Shown here one piece after another: positions 56,660-64,000 of a DNA stretch of 64,000 nucleotides. The stretch covers positions 496,001 through 560,000 of the forward strand of contig NZ_JAUSVB010000001.1 of assembly GCF_030814415.1 (NCBI RefSeq), in the 5' to 3' direction. Source of the DNA: Cellulomonas humilata (lineage in GTDB: Bacteria; Actinomycetota; Actinomycetes; Actinomycetales; Cellulomonadaceae). The notes beneath the pieces are model-generated. The model was not told where the DNA came from. It ran no database searches and saw only the letters and a list, made by a program, of their open reading frames with translations. A program made the position numbers and the translations under genes. Each line of letters opens with the position of its first letter. Position 1 is the first letter of the stretch.

Positions 56660-56727
56660 CGAGGTCGAGGGTTCGGCGCGCGATCGTGGGTTCGATCCCG
56701 CGATCCGGTGCCGGACCCTCGACCTCG
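56660..56727. repeat. Nested inverted repeat between phoU and the MmcQ-type gene
   Basis: CGAGGTCGAGGGT (56660-56672) pairs perfectly with ACCCTCGACCTCG (56715-56727). Within it a second hairpin, GATCGTGGG with TCCCGCGATC around TTCG, resembles a tRNA T-arm (GTGGGTTCGATCCC). It may be a terminator for phoU, a structured RNA or a small mobile relic. Confidence 0.6.
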
Positions 56728-56765
56728 TCACCCCGGGACGCCGCCCGCTCGGTAGCGTGGGCGGC

Positions 56766-57173
56766 ATGGCGGAGCGGGTGCTCGGGTGGGGGGACGACGA
56801 CGTCGCCACCGCTCGGGAACGGCTCGGGGCCGTGGTCGCGCAGCTGCCCGAGACGACCGCCGAGATCGACGAGTACGGCAACACCGGGTTCTTCACGCGC
56901 GGGAGCCGGTTCGCGTGGATCCTGCCCGACCACCACGCTGACGGCCTCCTGGCGCTCTGGTGCAAGGCCGACCGGCACGAGCAGCAGGCGACCGTCGCGC
57001 GCGACCCCGACCGGTACTTCGTCGCGCCGTACCTGGGTCGGTTCGGCTGGATCGGTGCCCACCTCGACGCCGCGCACGACCCCGACTGGGACGCCCTCGT
57101 GGAGCTGGTCGAGGCAGCCTGGCGCCGCTCGGCGTCGAAGAGCGCCATCAAGGCTTTCGACACCAGCCACTGA
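56766..57173 (+). CDS. MmcQ/YjbR family protein
   Basis: A 135-residue protein of the MmcQ/YjbR fold, which resembles a double-wing DNA-binding domain. Segments include FAWILPDHHADGLLALWCKAD, DRYFVAPYLGRFGWIGAHL and DWDALVELVEAAWRRSA, typical for the family. ATG 56766 is preceded by TAGCGT seven bases upstream, the leaderless pattern. Despite the fold, DNA binding is unproven in this family. Confidence 0.82.
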   Translation: MAERVLGWGDDDVATARERLGAVVAQLPETTAEIDEYGNTGFFTRGSRFAWILPDHHADGLLALWCKADRHEQQATVARDPDRYFVAPYLGRFGWIGAHLDAAHDPDWDALVELVEAAWRRSASKSAIKAFDTSH

Positions 57174-57186
57174 CCCCGCCTCCCCG

Positions 57187-57231
57187 TGCGTCCGCACGTT
57201 CGGTCGTCAGGACGCTCGAACGTGCGGACGT
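57187..57231 (+). repeat. 45-bp interspersed repeat, copy C
   Basis: It matches copies A and B near 31.7 kb in reversed orientation, sharing TTCGGTCG, GACGCTCGAA and GCGGACGT blocks. In this copy the outer arms CGTCCGCACGTTCG and CGAACGTGCGGACG are perfectly complementary. It lies between two converging genes and may serve as a terminator here. Confidence 0.7.
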
Positions 57232-57240
57232 CAGTGGTGG

Positions 57241-59052
57241 TTACGGGGTGACGATGGGGAACGTGTTCGACGTGGAGTCCACGTAGGTGAGGAGTCGGCC
57301 CAGGGCGCCCTGGTCGCCGTCGAACTCGATGCCCTCCTTCTCGTGCACGAACAGCAGCTGGATGAGCAAGGCCTTGGTCAGGGTGGCCGTCAGGTCCGGA
57401 GCGGCGGCGCGCTCGCCGCGGACCGCGTGGATGAGGGCGCCGTTCGACAGCTCCGTGCGGTAGGTGAAGCCCTCGTCGGTGAGCACCCAGTCGATCGCCA
57501 GCTTCTCCGAACCCGCGCGGGGGCCGTCGATGCGGACGCCGATCGAGTCGAACAGCTGGGTGATCGTGAGGCCTCCCAGGGTCGACGGGGTCGACAGGTC
57601 GGGCGGCGGTGCGGCGATGCCCTCGAGCAGCTCCTCGGCACCGCGCAGGTAGAAGTTGCGCCACGTGGCGTTCTCGGAGCCGTGGCCCAAGGTGGTCAGG
57701 GCCTGGGCGAGCAACTGACGCGCACGGTCGGCGTCGCCGCCGCCGAACACGACGTGGCTGGCCAGCGTGGTCGCCCAGCGCAGGTCGTCGGTGTCACCCG
57801 TGGCCAGCAGCGACTCGACGGTGTCGAGCGCCTTGTCGGCGCCGCCCGCGAGCGCGATGATCCGCGCACCCTCCTTCTGCGGCGGCAGCTCCCACAGGTG
57901 CGCGGGGTTGCCGTCGAACCAGCCGAGGTAGCGCTGGTAGATCGCCTTGACGTTGTGGCTGACCGAGCCGTAGTAGCCGCGGGCGCTCCAGGCCTGCTCG
58001 AGACCCGGCGACAGCTCGAAGTCCTCGGCGATCTCGATGCCGGTGAGGCCGTGGTTGATCAGGCGCAGGGTCTGGTCGTGCAGGTACTGGTAGAGGTCCC
58101 GCTGCGTCGACAGGAAGGTCGTGATGGGCTCGGCACCCCACGTGGGCCAGTGGTGGGACGCGAAGACGACCTCGGCCTCGCCGCCCCACAGCTCGAGCGC
58201 CTCGTGCATGAACCGGGACCAGGCGCGCGGGTCGCGCACCTCGGCGCCGCGCAGCGTCAGGAGGTTGTGCAGCGTGTGCGTCGCGTTCTCGGCCATGCAG
58301 AGCGCCTTGCGGTCCGGGAACCAGATGTTCATCTCCGCGGGCGCCTCCGTGCCCGGCGTGAACTGGAAGACCATGCGGACGCCGTCGACGGTCGCCTGCG
58401 TGCCGGTCTCCGACACCGAGACCGTCGGCGCCGCCAGGCCCAGGGAGCCGTTGGACGTCGCCATGCCGAGCCCGCAGCCGACCTGGCCCGTCGCACCTGC
58501 CGGCAGGTCCATGGCGTACATGTAGACGGCGCGGCGGGACATCGCCGGACCCGCGTAGACGTTCTCGGAGACCGTGTGCGCGAGGAACCCCTCGGGCGCG
58601 TACACGGGGATGCCGGGCCCCGTGAGGGCGAGCATGCCGCCGTAGTGGTCCGCGTGGGAGTGCGTGATGACGATGCCGGTGACGGGCCGGTCACCGCGGT
58701 GCGCGCGGTACAGGGCCAGCGCGGCCTCCGCGGTCTCGGTCCCCATGAGCGTGTCGACCACGATCACACCCGTGTCGCCCTCGATGAACGACATGTTCGA
58801 CAGGTCGTACTGCCGGACCTGGTACACGCCCTCGACCACCTCGAAGAGTCCGCCGGCCGCGGCGAGCTTCGCCTGCCGCCACAGGCTCGGGTGCACGGTG
58901 TCCGGGGCGTCGCCCTCGAGGAAGTCGTACCGGTGGGGGTCCCAGACCACCTGCCCCGCGGCACCGATCAGGGGCTCGGACGGGATGTCGGCGAGCTTCC
59001 CCCGTGCCACGTCGTCGAAGTCGGAGGTGTCCTCGAAAGACGGAAGGGTCAT
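57241..59052 (-). CDS. Metallo-beta-lactamase-fold alkylsulfatase-like hydrolase
   Basis: A 603-residue protein of the SdsA1/BDS1-like family. The metal site HSHADH is at 131-136; further ligands lie in MAENATHTLHNLL and FASHHWPTWG. After the MBL domain comes an all-helical dimerisation domain, with YDFLEG and YQRYLGWFDGNPAHLWELPP, and a C-terminal SCP-2-like domain (about 480-603). It has no signal peptide, unlike secreted SdsA1, so it may act on sulfate esters in the cytosol. It should cleave primary alkyl sulfates with water. Confidence 0.85.
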   Translation of the reverse strand: MTLPSFEDTSDFDDVARGKLADIPSEPLIGAAGQVVWDPHRYDFLEGDAPDTVHPSLWRQAKLAAAGGLFEVVEGVYQVRQYDLSNMSFIEGDTGVIVVDTLMGTETAEAALALYRAHRGDRPVTGIVITHSHADHYGGMLALTGPGIPVYAPEGFLAHTVSENVYAGPAMSRRAVYMYAMDLPAGATGQVGCGLGMATSNGSLGLAAPTVSVSETGTQATVDGVRMVFQFTPGTEAPAEMNIWFPDRKALCMAENATHTLHNLLTLRGAEVRDPRAWSRFMHEALELWGGEAEVVFASHHWPTWGAEPITTFLSTQRDLYQYLHDQTLRLINHGLTGIEIAEDFELSPGLEQAWSARGYYGSVSHNVKAIYQRYLGWFDGNPAHLWELPPQKEGARIIALAGGADKALDTVESLLATGDTDDLRWATTLASHVVFGGGDADRARQLLAQALTTLGHGSENATWRNFYLRGAEELLEGIAAPPPDLSTPSTLGGLTITQLFDSIGVRIDGPRAGSEKLAIDWVLTDEGFTYRTELSNGALIHAVRGERAAAPDLTATLTKALLIQLLFVHEKEGIEFDGDQGALGRLLTYVDSTSNTFPIVTP

Positions 59053-59104
59053 ATTTCGGAGTCAACCAGAACCCGGAAACGACGGCACGGCGGCAGAAAG
59101 AACA

Positions 59105-59154
59105 ACAACGTCCGAGGAAGTCGGCGCTATAGCGCGCGCTTCCTCGGACGTTGT
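59105..59154 (-). terminator. Strong terminator downstream of gpmA
   Basis: A 16-bp perfect stem (59105-59120 with 59139-59154) encloses a further GCGCTATAGCGC palindrome. On the minus strand it is followed by TTGTTCTTTCT, a U-rich tail that is rare in this window. It separates gpmA from the alkylsulfatase-like gene. Confidence 0.88.
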
Positions 59155-59165
59155 CGAGAAGAGCG

Positions 59166-59906
59166 TCAGCGGCCCTGGTTGGCTACCGCCTTGATGGCCT
59201 CGGCCGCCGCCTCCGGGTCGAGGTACGTGCCGCCCGGGTTGGTGGGCTTCAGCGTCTCCTCGTCGAGCGTGTACAGCAGCGGGATGCCGGTGGGGATGTT
59301 GATGCCGGCGATGGTGCTGCTGTCCACGTCGTCCAGGTGCTTGACCAGGGCGCGGATCGAGTTGCCGTGGGCGGCGACCAGGACCGTCTTGCCGGACTGC
59401 AGGTCGGGGACGATGTCCGACTCCCAGTACGGCAGCGCTCGGACGAGAACCTGCTCGAGCGCCTCGGCACGCGGGATGGGCTCACCGGCGTAGCGCGGGT
59501 CGGCGTCCTGCGAGAACTCCGAGCCGAGCTCGATGTCCGGCGGCGGGAAGTCGTAGGACCGGCGCCAGAGCATGAACTGCTCCTCGCCGTACTCCTCGAG
59601 CGTCTGCTTCTTGTCCTTGCCCTGGAGCGCGCCGTAGTGCCGCTCGTTGAGGCGCCAGGAGCGCTTGACGGGGATCCAGTGCCGGTCGGCGGCGTCGAGC
59701 GCGAGGTTGGCGGTCGTGATGGCCCGGCGCAGCAGCGACGTGTGCACGACGTCGGGCAGCACGCCCGCATCCGTCAGCAGCGTCCCGCCGCGGACGGCCT
59801 CCGCGGTGCCCTTCTCCGAGAGGGGCACGTCGACCCAGCCGGTGAACAGGTTCTTGGCGTTCCACTCGCTCTCGCCGTGGCGGAGCAGCACGAGGGTGTA
59901 GGTCAT
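59166..59906 (-). CDS. gpmA: 2,3-bisphosphoglycerate-dependent phosphoglycerate mutase
   Basis: A 246-residue dPGM. The phospho-His motif is [18 protein letters not shown] with catalytic His; [11 protein letters not shown], the Glu region [11 protein letters not shown], and [14 protein letters not shown] with the second His are all intact. It interconverts 3- and 2-phosphoglycerate in glycolysis. Its neighbour mshA (50 bp upstream) and gpmA are a frequent pair in actinobacteria. Confidence 0.97.
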   Translation of the reverse strand: MTYTLVLLRHGESEWNAKNLFTGWVDVPLSEKGTAEAVRGGTLLTDAGVLPDVVHTSLLRRAITTANLALDAADRHWIPVKRSWRLNERHYGALQGKDKKQTLEEYGEEQFMLWRRSYDFPPPDIELGSEFSQDADPRYAGEPIPRAEALEQVLVRALPYWESDIVPDLQSGKTVLVAAHGNSIRALVKHLDDVDSSTIAGINIPTGIPLLYTLDEETLKPTNPGGTYLDPEAAAEAIKAVANQGR

Positions 59907-59931
59907 GAGCCCATCCTGCCGCAGCGATCTG

Positions 59932-59951
59932 CGGACGTCCCGGGACGTCCG
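59932..59951. other. 20-bp palindrome between mshA and gpmA
   Basis: CGGACGTCCCGGGACGTCCG is perfectly self-complementary and fills much of the 49-bp gap. It could be an operator or a hairpin that limits readthrough from mshA into gpmA. Confidence 0.5.
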
Positions 59952-59955
59952 ACCC

Positions 59956-61290
59956 TCAGACGCGCGACGCCCGCACCTCGCCCGCGACCGAGTACACCTT
60001 GAGCATCTGGTCGGCGGTGGTCTCCCAGCCGAACCGCTCCGCCACCTGGCGCGCCCCCACCGCGTACCGCGCGCGGTCCTCCGACGAGGCCAGCACGTCG
60101 GCGATCACGTCGGCCCACACCTCGGGGTCGTGCCCGCGGACCAGGCGTCCGGACACGTCGTGGTCGACGATCGTGCGCAGCCCGCCGACGCACGCCGCGA
60201 TCACCGGGACACCGCTGGCCTGGGCCTCGGCGGCGACGAGCCCGAACGACTCGCTGCGCGACGGCATCGCGACCACGTCGGCCGCGTGGTACCAGCGCGC
60301 GAGGGTGTCGCGGTCGGCCGGAGGGTGCACGAGCACGTCGTCCGGGACGCCGGCCATCGACGCGAGCGCCTGGAGCTCCTTGACGGCGCTCGAGCGCCCC
60401 GACGGTCCGCCGAGCACGACGAGCAACGGCACCGGTCGGCCGGTGGCCCGCAGCACGCCGAGCGCGCTGACCAGCACGTCCGGCGCCTTCAGCGCTTGCA
60501 CACGGCCGGCGAAGAGCACGATCTGGCGGTCGGTGGGCAGCCCCAGCGAACGCCGAGCCTCCAGCCGGTCGCCGGGCACGAAGCGGTCGAGGTCCACGCC
60601 GGGCTCGACCACGTGCACGCGGGCGGGATCGGCGCCGTAGAGCTCGACCAGCTCCTCGGCCTCGACCGGCGTGCTGGCCACCAGGGCGTCGGCCTCCGCG
60701 ACGAGCTGCTCCTCGCCGACCACGCGCTGGGTCGGCTCGGGGGTGTCGCCGGGGGCCAGAGAGGCGTTCTTCACGCGGGCCAGCGTGTGGGCGGTGTGCA
60801 CGAGCGGCACCTCCCACCGGTCCGCCGCGATCTGGCCGACCTGCCCGGAGAGCCAGTAGTGCGAGTGCACGACGTCGTACCAGCCGGGCCGCCGCGCGGC
60901 CTCCCAGCGCAGCACGCCCGCCGCCATGCCGCACAGGACTCCCGGCAGGTCGTTCTTGTCCAGCCGCTCGAACGGGCCGGCGGGCACGTGGTGCACGAGG
61001 ATCGGCGGCGTCACGCCGGGACCGACCTCGTCGGCGAGCAGGACCGTGCGGGCGGCGTCGCCGACGATGGGTCGGCCGAGCGCGTCGGCACCGGGCAGCA
61101 GCACCGTCTCGGGCTGGTCCGACGACGTCGCGCGCGTGAAGATCTCCACGCGCGCACCGCGGGCCGCCAGGGCGCGCGCCAGCTCGATGACGTACACGTT
61201 CATGCCCCCGGCGTCACCGGTCCCGGGCTGGTCCAGCGGGGACGTGTGCACCGAGAGCATGGCGACGCGCGGGGCGTGCTCGAGGGTCAC
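59956..61290 (-). CDS. mshA: D-inositol-3-phosphate glycosyltransferase (mycothiol synthesis)
   Basis: A 444-residue GT-B enzyme of family GT4. It starts [27 protein letters not shown], and has [37 protein letters not shown] and [18 protein letters not shown] with the Glu that binds the nucleotide sugar. This is the MshA pattern. It links GlcNAc from UDP-GlcNAc to inositol-3-phosphate, the first step of mycothiol. GTG 61290 has AGGAG five bases upstream. Its presence marks an actinomycete. Confidence 0.95.
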   Translation of the reverse strand: MTLEHAPRVAMLSVHTSPLDQPGTGDAGGMNVYVIELARALAARGARVEIFTRATSSDQPETVLLPGADALGRPIVGDAARTVLLADEVGPGVTPPILVHHVPAGPFERLDKNDLPGVLCGMAAGVLRWEAARRPGWYDVVHSHYWLSGQVGQIAADRWEVPLVHTAHTLARVKNASLAPGDTPEPTQRVVGEEQLVAEADALVASTPVEAEELVELYGADPARVHVVEPGVDLDRFVPGDRLEARRSLGLPTDRQIVLFAGRVQALKAPDVLVSALGVLRATGRPVPLLVVLGGPSGRSSAVKELQALASMAGVPDDVLVHPPADRDTLARWYHAADVVAMPSRSESFGLVAAEAQASGVPVIAACVGGLRTIVDHDVSGRLVRGHDPEVWADVIADVLASSEDRARYAVGARQVAERFGWETTADQMLKVYSVAGEVRASRV

Positions 61291-61352
61291 GGGTGCTCCT
61301 GTTCGCGGACGGGTCTGCACCCATTCTCACGCACGAAGCCCACGTGGGCGCG

Positions 61353-61736
61353 TCACTGCTGGACGGCGGCCTCCGCCGAGTGCGCTCCGGACGGGCGGCG
61401 ACCGAACCGACCCTTGAGTGCGCTCAGCCCGCTCGGCGGCTTGTAGTCACCGCGGATGGGGAAGATGTTCCCGTCCGGGAGGAAGCCGCCGGCCGTCGAC
61501 GGGTAGAAGGCCAGCTCGGGCCACATCGTCACGATCTCCTTGAGCCGGGCGCCGCGCGCGAACGCTGCGGCCAGCTGCGGGTCGTTGCCGGTGTAGGTCA
61601 GCGAGTGGTCGTGGTCCTGCACGACCGTCTCACCGGTGGGCACCTCGCCGCGGCGGGGCGTCCATCCCCAGGGGCTCTGTGGCTCCTGGTGGTTCCGGTC
61701 CGGACCTGCCCGGTAGATATCGAATCCGTTGCGCAT
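61353..61736 (-). CDS. Uncharacterised small protein
   Basis: A 127-residue protein with ATG 61736 and a very strong AAGGAGG ribosome site seven bases upstream, so it is probably well expressed. It contains DIYRAGPDRNHQEPQSPWGWTPRRGE, HDHSLTYTGNDPQLAAAF and a basic C-terminus. It has no membrane segment or known motif. It lies 62 bp upstream of mshA on the same strand, and a 12-bp palindrome GCCCACGTGGGC (61338-61349) lies between. Function unknown. Confidence 0.6.
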   Translation of the reverse strand: MRNGFDIYRAGPDRNHQEPQSPWGWTPRRGEVPTGETVVQDHDHSLTYTGNDPQLAAAFARGARLKEIVTMWPELAFYPSTAGGFLPDGNIFPIRGDYKPPSGLSALKGRFGRRPSGAHSAEAAVQQ

Positions 61737-61826
61737 CGCGGAACCTCCTTGTTCGTCGTCGACGACAGGGGATCGGCATGTTCGTGCAGGTCCTGGAGGT
61801 TTTTCGGCGCATGTCACCCGTTGGAG

Positions 61827-64000
<2,174 letters not shown>

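Overview
The window is high-GC DNA carrying MshA (mycothiol synthesis), CarD, a DUF3263 protein, SenX3/RegX3-type regulators, an orphan GroEL with CIRCE operators, and many GTG/TTG starts. Together these point to an actinomycete chromosome. The secreted and sugar-degrading genes (GH3 with an Ig-like tail, GH127, a GH15-like protein) and the ATPase-less sugar ABC transporter would suit a cellulomonad-type Micrococcales member, but genus is inference. I see no phage, plasmid, insertion sequence, rRNA operon or CRISPR array; this looks like core chromosome with small accessory islands.

Layout. 1-4289: urea ABC transporter urtABCDE (minus, urtE cut by the edge). 4515-7621: alanine-type aminotransferase, then groEL with two CIRCE operators. 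7754-12279: secreted GH15-like protein, cold-shock protein, LytR_C-domain protein, DUF3263 protein, uracil-DNA glycosylase and SGNH hydrolase. 12284-14102: a three-gene set with a SipW-type signal peptidase and two related exported proteins. 14345-17028: NarL-type two-component pair, pentapeptide-repeat protein and tRNA-Thr(UGU). 17085-20980: DsbA-like protein, small membrane protein, a small overlapping gene pair that could be toxin/immunity-like, and a membrane Ser/Thr kinase. 21076-26375: otsA-otsB and two paralogous membrane-anchored beta-propeller proteins. 26544-31628: UgpC/MsiK-type sugar ATPase, DUF4032 protein, rlmB, cysS. 31816-36382: TetR-MFS-fold III PLP enzyme operon divergent from a sugar-lactone oxidase. 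36385-42819: LacI regulator divergent from a sugar ABC importer (binding protein plus two permeases) and a GH127 beta-L-arabinofuranosidase. 42893-47763: quinone oxidoreductase, LysR/EamA pair, ispF-ispD-carD. 48008-56601: phosphate block with pstSCAB, regX3/senX3 and phoU, carrying GTTCACC direct repeats that look like PHO boxes at three places. 56766-64000: MmcQ/YjbR protein, alkylsulfatase-like metallo-hydrolase, gpmA, mshA, an unknown small protein, and the C-terminal part of a GH3 glucosidase.

How parts work together. The arabinofuranoside importer encodes no ATPase, so the UgpC/MsiK-type ATPase at 26544 is a natural candidate to energise it. The Pho block combines high-affinity phosphate uptake with its own sensor, regulator and PhoU. 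The SipW-type peptidase is co-oriented with and nearly touching its two likely substrates, which look like paralogues. Several monocistronic genes have a TAnnnT-like hexamer 6-7 nt before the start codon, the pattern expected of leaderless transcripts.
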